Positions 42,954 to 50,687 of a stretch of 63,953 nt of DNA are shown piece after piece. Position numbers and translations under genes: made by a program. Source of the stretch: DASQHW01 sp038209365 (GTDB taxonomy: Bacteria; Actinomycetota; Acidimicrobiia; IMCC26256; PALSA-610); assembly GCA_038209365.1 (NCBI GenBank), contig JBBQXS010000022.1:1-63953 (forward strand), written 5' to 3'. The first letter of the stretch is position 1; every line of letters begins with the position of its first letter. Under the pieces are notes generated by a model. It was not told the origin of the DNA, did no database searches, and was given only the letters and a program-made list of their open reading frames with translations.

Positions 42954-44353
42954 GCCATTTGCGCGAGCAGCGCGGCTCGGTCCGGGCCCAGCGGTACCGG
43001 CGTCGGGTGGTTCTCGCGGTCCTGGTACGCGGCCAGCACGTCGCCGACGACCTCGGGGTCCTCCATCAGAGCTTCCGGCGTCACCAACAAGTTGAACCAG
43101 CGCAGGAAACCACGGAACACGGCCGGCGACGTACGCATCGCCGGCAGCAGGCCGTCACGGAACACCGCCTGCATGAACGCACGCGGATCTTCGGACGAGA
43201 GCTCCTCGTGCATGGCGCGCGCCTGCGCGTCTTGCAGCACGGCCGAACGGAACCACGGTACGAGCTCGCGCACGGTGAATTCCGCGAACGTGCGTCCGAA
43301 CGCGGTCGGATCGTCGGGATGTTGACGAAGCGCGTCCGCGAGCCCGAACGCATGCACGAACGCCAAGCTGCACCCGCGACCGTACAGCGCATTCGTGCAC
43401 ACCGAGGCGTCACCGACCGCCGCGAAACCGTGGACGATCGGGTCGCCGTGCTCGTCGACGAGCGGGCGGTAACGGTTTCGTAGCCCGGCCATCACGTACA
43501 CGGACGTCGTCGGCTCGGCGACATTGTCGGCCCGCCAGGGCGCGATGCCCACGAACGCACGCGACACGACCTCGAACGCGTGCGGATCGACCAGGGCGCG
43601 CCGGAGCTCTTCGTCGTCACGCTCGATCGCGTAGGTGATCGAGAACGTGTTGTTGTCGCCGAGGAAGATGGCATATTTCAGATAGCCGAGATCCGCTGCA
43701 ACCGGACCGGCGAACGACGGCAGCACGACTCCCGGGTTCACGCGGTAGAAGCGCGAGAAGTACACGATGCCGCTCTCGTGCAGCTCCTCGTGTACCGGCG
43801 GCGCGCCGATCGCCGACAACCAGTCGTCCGACGACGAGCGCGGGCCGCGCGCATCCACGACGAGATCGGCCGACCGGCCGTCGACGCCTGTGACGCGCGG
43901 GACGGAGCCTGGCTCCGCGTCGAGGTTGCGCGCCGCGACGCCGTGCCCCAGCGTGACGTGCGGTTCGGCGAGCACGAGCCGGCGGAGCACCCACTCGAAC
44001 GTGGTGCGGCGGCACGCGATCGCCACCAGCTCGTCGTCACCCGGCCGCGGATCTCGATCGGTCAGCGTTTCCGGCAGGTTCTCGGTGAACGGAATCTCGG
44101 CCGCACCGGCATCGAGCAGCGCGTCGAGCACATCGGGCGCCCGCGCACGCAAGACCTTGCGCAAACGCGCGAGAAATGCGTGCGAGTGCCGAACCTGTGG
44201 CGCGCCCGTGCGCTTCCACTCGAACGCGGCGTCGGCGTCGTTCGGCATCGGTGTGTCGTCACGCTCGAGGATCGTCACCTCGTGCCCGTCTCGTGCGCAC
44301 GCGAGCGCGGTACCGAGCCCCGCGATCCCCCCGCCGACCACGACAACCCGCAT
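42947..44353 (-). CDS. FAD-dependent oxidoreductase (halogenase/geranylgeranyl-reductase-like)
   Basis: Protein of 468 residues: dinucleotide site VVVGGGIAGLGTALACARDGHEVTILERD at the N-terminus, FEWVLRRLVL, and the FAD-closing motif GFAAVGDASVCTNALYGRGCSLAFVHA (GD box). This is the p-hydroxybenzoate hydroxylase-type fold shared by tryptophan halogenases, monooxygenases and geranylgeranyl reductases. Substrate unknown. The ATG at 44353 lies 6 nt after TACCCT without a Shine-Dalgarno. Confidence 0.9.
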   Translation of the reverse strand: MRVVVVGGGIAGLGTALACARDGHEVTILERDDTPMPNDADAAFEWKRTGAPQVRHSHAFLARLRKVLRARAPDVLDALLDAGAAEIPFTENLPETLTDRDPRPGDDELVAIACRRTTFEWVLRRLVLAEPHVTLGHGVAARNLDAEPGSVPRVTGVDGRSADLVVDARGPRSSSDDWLSAIGAPPVHEELHESGIVYFSRFYRVNPGVVLPSFAGPVAADLGYLKYAIFLGDNNTFSITYAIERDDEELRRALVDPHAFEVVSRAFVGIAPWRADNVAEPTTSVYVMAGLRNRYRPLVDEHGDPIVHGFAAVGDASVCTNALYGRGCSLAFVHAFGLADALRQHPDDPTAFGRTFAEFTVRELVPWFRSAVLQDAQARAMHEELSSEDPRAFMQAVFRDGLLPAMRTSPAVFRGFLRWFNLLVTPEALMEDPEVVGDVLAAYQDRENHPTPVPLGPDRAALLAQMAQ

Positions 44354-44424
44354 CGCGGGAGGGTACCGTCCACGTGCGTGACGTCCGGACTCGACGCGAT
44401 CTGCGATCTCCCGAGGCGCGCCCC

Positions 44425-44706
44425 CTATGGGCACGCGCACGGACGAGTCCGGCAGCGCGGGCATCCCGCGTCGTAGCGCGCGGCCGCCTCATCGAGCGAG
44501 AGTTTGAGCTGCTCGGCGAGGGACGCGAGCCACGCGAGGACGTCACCGAGCTCGTGCAGTTGCTCTTCGCGCGTGCCCTTGCGAACCGCCCGCGCGAGCT
44601 CGCCCAACTCCTCGGTGAGCCACGCCACGGTCGCATCGACGCCGCGCGCGGTGTCGCGCTCGCCGTACGTACGCGCCATCAACTCCTGGAACGCGGCGAG
44701 CTCCAT
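44425..44706 (-). CDS. MazG-like nucleotide pyrophosphohydrolase domain protein
   Basis: Protein of 93 residues with the MazG signature: EELGELARAV and HELGDVLAWLASLA supply the ExxE and ExxD magnesium ligands. The C-terminus is Cys-rich (GCPRCRTRPCAC), a possible metal site. Such proteins hydrolyse (d)NTPs to monophosphates in house-cleaning. It begins 12 bp after the stop of the acyl-CoA dehydrogenase gene on the same strand. Confidence 0.9.
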   Translation of the reverse strand: MELAAFQELMARTYGERDTARGVDATVAWLTEELGELARAVRKGTREEQLHELGDVLAWLASLAEQLKLSLDEAAARYDAGCPRCRTRPCACP

Positions 44707-44718
44707 CGCGGCGTCAGC

Positions 44719-45942
44719 TCACGACGTCGGGAGCTCGCGGAACGGGACGTCCTTGTCGACGCGTGGCTCGCCGGGGAGACCGAGCACGCGCTCGCCGATC
44801 ACGTTGCGCTGCACCTGTTCGGTGCCGCCGCCGAGCCGGCTGCTCCACTGCATGAGGAACTGTTGCTGCCAGTAGCCGTCCGAGATCGCGTCCCCGTCCG
44901 AGAGCATCGCGGGCGCGCCCTGCAAGCCGAGCACGAGGTTGCCGTCCGCCTCGAGCCGGCGGGACGCGGCGAGCTTGAGCACCGACGCCTCGGGGCCGAG
45001 GCCCTGGTCCTTCCGGCTGCGCGCCCTCCATCCCAGCCATTTGATGAGTTGCAGCCGCGTGTAGGACCGCGCGAGCTCCTGGCGCAGGCGCGGATCGGTA
45101 TTCGTCCCGCGGCTGCGCGCGAGCTCCACGATGTCGCGGAAGCCCACGCGGCCACCGCCACCGATCAGCGCGCGCTCGTTCGACAGCATCGTGTTCGCGA
45201 CGCGCCAGCCGTCTCCGGCGGTGCCGAGACGGCACGCCTCGGGGACCCGTACGTCGGTGAGGAACACCTCGTTGAAATGGGCTGCGCCGGTGATCTGTCG
45301 CAGCGGTCGCACGTCGATACCGGGCGTGTGCATGTCGAGCACGAACGCCGTGATTCCCCTGTGTTTGGGCACGTCGATGTCGGTGCGCGCGAGCAGCAAC
45401 CCCCAGTCGCTGTAATGCGCCCCCGACGTCCATACCTTCTGCCCGTTCACGACCCACTCGTCGCCGTCGCGCTCCGCGCGGGTGCGCAGGCCCGCCAGGT
45501 CCGAGCCCGCGCCCGGCTCGGAGAACAGCTGGCACCAGATCTCGTCCCCGCGCAGCATCGGCGGCAGCAGGCGCTTTTTCTGGTCGTCGGAGCCCCACGC
45601 GATGATCGTCGGGCCTGCCATGCCGATGCCGACCGCAAACGCGCCGACCGCGACGTCGAACCTCGCCTGCTCCTCGTTGAAGATGCGCTGCTGCCACGAC
45701 TTGCCGCCGCGCCCGCCGGCCTCGCGCGGCCAGGCGATGCCTGCCCACCCACCCTCGGACAACGTGCGCTGCCACTCCCGGCACGCCTGCATGTGCTCGA
45801 GGTCGGCCTCCGGCGTGCGCTCGCCCGGCACGTACGAGTGATCGGACGGCCCGCCCGCGACGCGCGGCTTCGCATGCTCGGAGAGCCACGCCCGCGCCTC
45901 GGCCCGAAAGGCGCGCTCTTCCTCCGACTCCTCGAAATCCAT
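44719..45942 (-). CDS. Acyl-CoA dehydrogenase
   Basis: FAD acyl-CoA dehydrogenase of 407 residues (MDFEESEEERAFRAEARAWL start). Blocks: WPREAGGRGGKSWQQ, CQLFSEPGAGSDLAGLRTRA, VNGQKVWTSGAHYSDWGLLLART, and the C-terminal GGGTEQVQRNVIGERVLGLP. It is in a minus-strand group with an SDR and a ferredoxin upstream and MazG downstream. ATG at 45942 behind GGTGAGG; a GTG three codons upstream is possible. Substrate unknown; the long N-terminal region resembles FadE enzymes of bulky substrates. Confidence 0.93.
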   Translation of the reverse strand: MDFEESEEERAFRAEARAWLSEHAKPRVAGGPSDHSYVPGERTPEADLEHMQACREWQRTLSEGGWAGIAWPREAGGRGGKSWQQRIFNEEQARFDVAVGAFAVGIGMAGPTIIAWGSDDQKKRLLPPMLRGDEIWCQLFSEPGAGSDLAGLRTRAERDGDEWVVNGQKVWTSGAHYSDWGLLLARTDIDVPKHRGITAFVLDMHTPGIDVRPLRQITGAAHFNEVFLTDVRVPEACRLGTAGDGWRVANTMLSNERALIGGGGRVGFRDIVELARSRGTNTDPRLRQELARSYTRLQLIKWLGWRARSRKDQGLGPEASVLKLAASRRLEADGNLVLGLQGAPAMLSDGDAISDGYWQQQFLMQWSSRLGGGTEQVQRNVIGERVLGLPGEPRVDKDVPFRELPTS

Positions 45943-45954
45943 GTGCCTCACCCG

Positions 45955-46776
45955 TCAGCCACCGAGGAGTGACCGGTAGTCGGGGCCGCGGCGGAGCTGG
46001 TGGCCCCCGTCGATACCGATCATCTGGCCCGTGATCCACGTCGACTCGGGACCGGCGAGGAACGCGACGACGGCCGCGACGTCGTCGACCGTTCCGACAC
46101 GCGGCACCGGCATGTTCTCGTGGTAGCTGTCGAGCACCGGGCCGCCGGCCGTGATGAAGCTCATCAGCTCGGTGTCGACGATCCCGGGCTGCACCGCGTT
46201 GACGCGGATGTTGTGCTCGCCCAGCTCGTCCGCTGCGCACCGGACGAGCATCTCGATGCCTGCCTTGCTCGCGCAGTACGCACTCATGAGCCGGTGGGTC
46301 GTGTGACCCGCGATCGACGACATGCCGATGATCGAACCGCCGCCGGCGCGCATCATCGCGGGCGCTGCGTGCTTGATGCAGAGGAACGTGCCGACGAGGT
46401 TGAGATCGACGGTCGCGCGCCAGGCATCCGCGTCCGACGCGGCGATGGGGCCGCCGTGCAGCGACCCGCCCGCGCACGCGAACAGCACATCGAGCGAACC
46501 GGCCGGCCCGCACGCGCTCGCGACGGCGCGTTCGACGTCGCTCTCGACGGTGACGTCCGCGACGACTTGCTGCACGCGGGCACCGGGGGCTGCGTCGCGC
46601 TCGATCTCGCGCGCGGCATCCTCGAGGCGCTTCTCGGTGCGGCCCGCGATCGTCACGTGCGCGCCTTGCGAGGCGAACCGGCGCGCGGTCCCCAGCCCGA
46701 TGCCACTCCCGCCACCCGTGACCAGGGCGGTCCGTCCTTCCAACCCACGCACCGGGGCGGGCGTCGTGTCAGGCAT
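45955..46776 (-). CDS. SDR-family oxidoreductase
   Basis: Classical SDR of 273 residues: TALVTGGGSGIGLGTARRFASQGAHVTIAGR (NADPH-type Arg after strand 2), FACAGGS, GMSSIAG with the catalytic Ser, and Tyr-Cys-Ala-Ser-Lys. The C-terminal WITGQMIGIDGGH is typical. Its ATG overlaps the end of the ferredoxin gene by 8 nt, and the acyl-CoA dehydrogenase follows 12 bp after its stop, so the three act in one transcript. Confidence 0.93.
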   Translation of the reverse strand: MPDTTPAPVRGLEGRTALVTGGGSGIGLGTARRFASQGAHVTIAGRTEKRLEDAAREIERDAAPGARVQQVVADVTVESDVERAVASACGPAGSLDVLFACAGGSLHGGPIAASDADAWRATVDLNLVGTFLCIKHAAPAMMRAGGGSIIGMSSIAGHTTHRLMSAYCASKAGIEMLVRCAADELGEHNIRVNAVQPGIVDTELMSFITAGGPVLDSYHENMPVPRVGTVDDVAAVVAFLAGPESTWITGQMIGIDGGHQLRRGPDYRSLLGG

Positions 46777-46969
46777 CGACGATCGTGATGGCCTGTTTCG
46801 GGCATACGCGCACCGCTTCTTCGCATTTCGCGCGCAGCTCGTCGGGCGGTTCCTCCTGCAACACGTACAAGAAGTCGTCGTCGCGCACCTCGAACACCTC
46901 GGGCGCGACGCCCATGCACAGCGCGTTGCTCTCGCATTTGTCGAAATCGACGACGACCCGGAAGCTCAT
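46769..46969 (-). CDS. Small ferredoxin of the P450-partner type
   Basis: Ferredoxin of 66 residues. Cluster Cys in DFDKCESNALCMGVAP and AVRVCPKQAIT, the same C-x5-C...CP pattern as the gene at 38597-38791. Second SDR-ferredoxin pair in the window. Likely electron donor for an oxygenase or oxidoreductase not encoded nearby. GAGGACGAG precedes the ATG. The 213 bp upstream, up to the divergent membrane protein gene, contain no further gene. Confidence 0.9.
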   Translation of the reverse strand: MSFRVVVDFDKCESNALCMGVAPEVFEVRDDDFLYVLQEEPPDELRAKCEEAVRVCPKQAITIVDA

Positions 46970-47182
46970 CTCGTCCTCCCTGGGGACTGATGCGGGCACC
47001 GTAGCGCCCGACGGGCGGCGGAGCCGGGGCCCGAACCGGGTGCCGGATCCCATGACATCCACAGAAGAGTCGCGAGGGCCGATCCCCCGCGGCGCCGGAA
47101 AAGGTGTCATCATCAGGGCAGTTGCCCGGACCCCGCACTGGCTGGTCTTGAGTGATGCCGCTGCGGCGCCGATGAGGGAGCA

Positions 47183-47854
47183 ATGACCTCCGAGCAAATG
47201 GAGATACCGGATCTCCGTACGGTCCTGCGCCACGCGGCGCCGAGATTCGTCGAGTGCACGCTCGTCCCGCTGGTGCTGTTCCTCGTCTTCTTGCGACTGC
47301 TCGGCGTGTGGGGCGCGATGACGGCCGGACTCGTGTGGGTCTACTCGCTCGTCCTCGTGCGTGCCTGCACCCACCGTCGCATCCCCGGCATCCTCATGCT
47401 CGGCGCGTTGACGCTCACGGCCAGGACGATCATCGCGATCCTCGCCGACTCGGTCGTCGTCTACTTCCTGCAACCGTCACTCGCGACGATGCTGGTCGCC
47501 GGTGCGTTCTTGCTCTCGGTGCCGCTCGACCGCCCGCTTGCGGGTCGCCTCGCCGCAGACTTCTGTCCGCTCTCGACGGAGATGCACGCGAACACGCACG
47601 TGCGCCGGTTCTTCCGTCAGATCTCGCTGCTCTGGGCGTTCGTGCAGGCCGCGAATGCCGGGATCACGGTCTGGTTGCTGTTCTCGCAATCGCTCAGCAC
47701 TTTCGTGCTGCTCCGCACCGTGGTGTCGGCGAGCGTCACGATCGTCGCGATCGTGGCGTCGGCGTTGTGGTTCAAGCGGAGCATGGCGCGCAACGGCATC
47801 ATCGTGCACCTCCCGGGTTGGCGACGGACCGCTGCGGTCGCAACCGGGTCATGA
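47183..47854 (+). CDS. Membrane protein, VC0807/septation-protein-like
   Basis: Protein of 223 residues with about six hydrophobic helices (LVPLVLFLVFLRLLGVWGAM, VYSLVLVRACTHRRIPG, and later VVSASVTIVAIVASALWF). The ACTHRRIPG loop and SVPLDRPLAGRL segment resemble intracellular-septation-protein-like (VC0807) membrane proteins in Actinobacteria. Function unknown. ATG after GAGGGAGCA. Its stop overlaps the hydrolase start (ATGA). Confidence 0.8.
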   Translation: MTSEQMEIPDLRTVLRHAAPRFVECTLVPLVLFLVFLRLLGVWGAMTAGLVWVYSLVLVRACTHRRIPGILMLGALTLTARTIIAILADSVVVYFLQPSLATMLVAGAFLLSVPLDRPLAGRLAADFCPLSTEMHANTHVRRFFRQISLLWAFVQAANAGITVWLLFSQSLSTFVLLRTVVSASVTIVAIVASALWFKRSMARNGIIVHLPGWRRTAAVATGS

Positions 47855-48594
47855 CGCGCCGGACGCTCCGCACCGCCGACGGCCTCGACCTCGTCGCACA
47901 CTGCCGACTCGCAGCGGACAGCCCGCGCGCCGCGGTCGTCGTCGTGCACGGGTTCAGCGCATCCGCCGCCTGCCCCAACGTCGAAGCGTTGGCTGATGCG
48001 CTGCACACCGATGATCTGGACGTGATCACGTACGACGCGCGGGGCCACGGCGAATCGCCGGGCGAGTCGACCCTCGGCGACCACGAGCAGCACGACGTCG
48101 AGGCGGCCGTACGCCTCGCTCGGGAGCGCACGTCCCGCGTCGTCGTCGTCGGCGCTTCGATGGGTGCCATCGCAACGCTGCGTTACGCGGCGACCGATTT
48201 CGGGCTCACCGGAGTGGTCACGCTCTCGTGCCCGGCCGCGTGGAGCCTTCCCCGGAACGTGCGCGGCGTGCTCGCCGCGGCAATGACGCGGACGCGCGTC
48301 GGACGACATGCGACGCGTCGCCTCTGCAGCGTCCGCATCGCGGACCGGTGGACCAACCCGGCGCCGCCGATCGATCTCGTGCCCCAACTGAAGGTGCCGA
48401 TCACGTACATCCACGGCACCGACGATCGTTTCATCTCGGTGCGAGACGCCGCCCAGCTCTGGGAGGCGACCCCCGAGCCGCGGCGGCTCGTCGTCGTGCG
48501 CGGGATGGGCCACGCATTCGAGCCGGTCGCGCTGGAGACGGTGCGGGAAGCGGTCGAGTGGGCCCTCGCCCACGAGCTCAGCCCGGCTTCCTGA
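47851..48594 (+). CDS. Alpha/beta hydrolase
   Basis: Protein of 247 residues with the complete serine-hydrolase layout: VVVVHGFSAS oxyanion region, DARGHGES, nucleophile elbow GASMGA with Ser near 107, an acid region at HGTDDRFIS, and the catalytic His in VVRGMGHAFEP. Substrate unknown; similar to monoacylglycerol lipase or esterase-type enzymes. Coupled to the membrane protein by a 4-nt overlap. Its last 17 bases overlap the convergent ArsR gene. Confidence 0.9.
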   Translation: MTRRTLRTADGLDLVAHCRLAADSPRAAVVVVHGFSASAACPNVEALADALHTDDLDVITYDARGHGESPGESTLGDHEQHDVEAAVRLARERTSRVVVVGASMGAIATLRYAATDFGLTGVVTLSCPAAWSLPRNVRGVLAAAMTRTRVGRHATRRLCSVRIADRWTNPAPPIDLVPQLKVPITYIHGTDDRFISVRDAAQLWEATPEPRRLVVVRGMGHAFEPVALETVREAVEWALAHELSPAS

Positions 48595-48898
48595 GACGCG
48601 TCGCGAGCTTCTCCAGGCGGCGGTCCCAGGCGCCGCCGACGTCGTGCATCCACCGCGCGGCTTCCGCGAACGGCCCGGGCGTGAGCCGGTAGACGACCCT
48701 TCGTCCATCGCGCTCGCCCGTCGCCAGGCCGGCATCCTCGAGGACGGTCAGATGCTTGACGACGGCCTGGCGCGTCACCGGAAGTCGCTGCGCGAGCTCA
48801 CCCGCCGTCGCCGGCGCGCGGCCGAGCCACTCGATGATGCGCCGGCGCGTCGGGTCTGCGAGGGCGTCGAAGACGCGATCAGGCGAACGCGCGGGCAT
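48578..48898 (-). CDS. ArsR-family winged-helix repressor
   Basis: Protein of 106 residues. The winged helix is clear: VFDALADPTRRRIIEWL, the recognition helix TAGELAQRLPVTRQAVVKHLTVLEDAGL and the wing GERDGRRVVYRLT. No metal-ligand Cys motif, so it belongs to the non-metal ArsR type that pairs with SRPBCC (AHSA1) proteins. The SRPBCC gene lies directly upstream and overlaps its start. It is the likely binder of the two palindromes at 49229-49294 (inference). A GTG at 48910 is an alternative start. Confidence 0.9.
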   Translation of the reverse strand: MPARSPDRVFDALADPTRRRIIEWLGRAPATAGELAQRLPVTRQAVVKHLTVLEDAGLATGERDGRRVVYRLTPGPFAEAARWMHDVGGAWDRRLEKLATRLRKPG

Positions 48899-49238
48899 GG
48901 AAGGCGGCACGGAGGAGGCGCTCGCCGTCGACGCGGCTTTCCCGAACGCGCAGCAAGGTGCCGACGCGACACGGTTCGAGATCGATCTCGACGTACGACG
49001 GTGCGTCGTCGCCTTCGACGGCCGTCCACCAGAACGTGAGGCGCCGAGCCGGCTCCACCTGCTCGATCACACCGAGCCGGTCGCCTTCGGGCCCGTCCAC
49101 GCGCAGCGGCGCCCCCGGTTCGGTCACGAGCCTCGTGTCGTCGCCGAGCAGGGCCGGAAGCTCTTGCCACACCTGCTCGGCCGGCGCATCGAGCTCGATG
49201 GTGCGTTCGACGGCACCTTGTTCATCAGTGCAACCCAT
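48879..49238 (-). CDS. SRPBCC/AHSA1-family protein
   Basis: Protein of 119 residues, ligand-binding START-like fold: VERTIELDAPAEQVWQELPALLGDDTRL at the N-terminus and EPARRLTFWW, SYVEIDLEPCRVGTLLRVRES in the sheet. Such proteins usually pair with an ArsR regulator, as here. Function unknown. The ATG at 49238 lies 7 nt after TAGCAT and in the centre of an 18-bp palindrome; a second in-frame ATG three codons upstream is possible. Confidence 0.88.
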   Translation of the reverse strand: MGCTDEQGAVERTIELDAPAEQVWQELPALLGDDTRLVTEPGAPLRVDGPEGDRLGVIEQVEPARRLTFWWTAVEGDDAPSYVEIDLEPCRVGTLLRVRESRVDGERLLRAAFHARAFA

Positions 49239-49246
49239 GGGTTGCA
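49229..49246. promoter_or_regulatory. Operator 1: palindrome over the SRPBCC start
   Basis: TGCAACCCATGGGTTGCA is a perfect 18-bp palindrome whose centre is the SRPBCC start codon. It shares the form TGCAAC-N6-GTTGCA with a second site 48 bp away. Probable ArsR-type operator for autorepression. Confidence 0.72.
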
Positions 49247-49276
49247 TGCTACTACGACGAGCCGGCTGGGCTAATG

Positions 49277-49294
49277 TGCAACCATGCAGTTGCA
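49277..49294. promoter_or_regulatory. Operator 2: palindrome over the clpP start
   Basis: TGCAAC-CATGCA-GTTGCA has perfect 6-bp arms identical to operator 1, with the clpP ATG (49284) in the centre and the clpP -10 box TAATGT running into it. Binding here should block clpP transcription. Confidence 0.7.
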
Positions 49295-49850
49295 AGACGA
49301 TCAAGAGAACCCCGTTCCGTTCGAGATCGAGATCTCTCGCCGGCTCCTCGGGCAACGGCGAGTCATGCTCACCGGCCCAATCGACGGCCGACTGGCCGAG
49401 CGAGTGTGCGCGCAGTTCCTCGTGCTCGAGGCCGAGCACCCCGACGAACCGGTCACGCTGTACCTCAACTCGCCCGGCGGCGAGGTCGACGCCGGCTTCG
49501 CGATCTACGACACGATGCGATCGCTGCAGTGTGACGTCGCGACCGTGTGCATGGGTTTCGCGGCGTCCATGGCGCAGTTCCTGCTCTGCGGTGGCACCAA
49601 GGGCATGCGCGCCGCCTACGCCCACAGTCGTATCCTCATGCACCAGCCGCACGGAGCCGTCGAAGGAGTCGCGGTCGACGTCGCCATCCAAGCCGAGCAG
49701 TTCACCCGCGCGCGCCATCTCGTTGCCGAGCTGACCGCGCAGCACACCGGCCAGACGCTCGAACGGGTGCTCACCGACGGCGAACGGGATCGGTGGTTCA
49801 CGCCCGAAGAGGCGCGCGACTACGGCATGATCGACGACATCATCTCGTAG
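49284..49850 (+). CDS. clpP: ClpP-type ATP-dependent protease proteolytic subunit
   Basis: Self-compartmentalising serine protease of 188 residues with the full triad: Ser95 (GFAASMA), His120 (ILMHQPHG) and Asp169 (GERDRWFTPEEA). The NSPGGEV loop is present. It stands alone, without clpX or trigger factor beside it, and is divergent from an SRPBCC-ArsR pair, unlike the housekeeping clpP1P2 locus. It is therefore probably an accessory paralogue. ATG 6 nt after TAATGT. Confidence 0.93.
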   Translation: MQLQDDQENPVPFEIEISRRLLGQRRVMLTGPIDGRLAERVCAQFLVLEAEHPDEPVTLYLNSPGGEVDAGFAIYDTMRSLQCDVATVCMGFAASMAQFLLCGGTKGMRAAYAHSRILMHQPHGAVEGVAVDVAIQAEQFTRARHLVAELTAQHTGQTLERVLTDGERDRWFTPEEARDYGMIDDIIS

Positions 49851-49853
49851 GGG

Positions 49854-50687
49854 TCAGGGCGCCGGTTCCCAGCGCCACGCGAGGCCGACCAGTCCCGGAC
49901 CGGTGTGCACGACCATGACGCTGCCGAAGGGGCCGACGAACGCGGTCGCGGGATCGGCCTCGGCCTGCACGCGCGCCAGGAGCTCGTCGGCCTCCGCCTC
50001 GGCTTGCGCGTGGAGCGCCGCAACGTGCAAGCGCGCGCCGGGCACACGATCCCGCCGCCATCGCGACACGATGCGGTCGAGGGCGGCAGGCGTACCGAGG
50101 GCGGGACGCAACGGGTGCGCCCCGCCGTCCCGGAACTCGAACAGCGGCGCGATGCCGAGACGACGCCCCGCCCACCCGGCAATGTTCGGGACGCGGCCAC
50201 TGCGCACGAGATGATCAAGACTCGGAACGGTCGCCAGCAAGCGCACCTGGGCACTGGCCGCGCGCGCGGCCTGCTCGACCTCTTCCAGTGACATGCCGCG
50301 TTCCGCCGCGGCGGCCGCCGCGAGCACCACGAGCCCCTGCGCGCCGGCCGCGGTCGCGGTGTCGACGACCTTGACCGCACCCCCGGCGGCGCGCGCGCCG
50401 ACCACCGCGGCTTCATGTGTCCCGCTCATCGTCGACGCAATCGTGAGGACGAGCACCCCGTCGTCTGTTTCCCGCTCCCGCTCCTTCACCGCCGTCTCGA
50501 ATTCACCCGGCGTGGGCCCGGACGTCGTGACGTCGTCGTGGGCCAACATCTGCCCGAGCGGCACCTCACCGTCGCGCATCGCAACTCCGCCGACCGTGAG
50601 CCACATCGGCACGATCGCGATGGCATGGGCCCGTGCGAGCTCGGGCGGCAGCGCCGCCGCGCTGTCGGTGACGATCGCGACGGCCAT
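49854..50687 (-). CDS. DegV-family fatty-acid-binding protein
   Basis: Protein of 277 residues: VAIVTDSAAALPPELA at the N-terminus, TSGPTPGEFETAV and LTIASTMSGTHEAA, the three DegV lipid-binding segments, then LDHLVRSGRVPNIAG. DegV/FakB proteins bind fatty acids for phosphorylation by FakA; no fakA is nearby. The ATG overlaps the MFS gene stop (ATGA). Convergent with clpP, 3 bp apart. Confidence 0.92.
   Translation of the reverse strand: MAVAIVTDSAAALPPELARAHAIAIVPMWLTVGGVAMRDGEVPLGQMLAHDDVTTSGPTPGEFETAVKERERETDDGVLVLTIASTMSGTHEAAVVGARAAGGAVKVVDTATAAGAQGLVVLAAAAAAERGMSLEEVEQAARAASAQVRLLATVPSLDHLVRSGRVPNIAGWAGRRLGIAPLFEFRDGGAHPLRPALGTPAALDRIVSRWRRDRVPGARLHVAALHAQAEAEADELLARVQAEADPATAFVGPFGSVMVVHTGPGLVGLAWRWEPAP

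Noticed and set aside
46970..47182. Possible small gene between the ferredoxin and membrane protein genes
   Set aside because: Frames there lack a ribosome binding site and protein-like composition; it is most likely a divergent promoter region.
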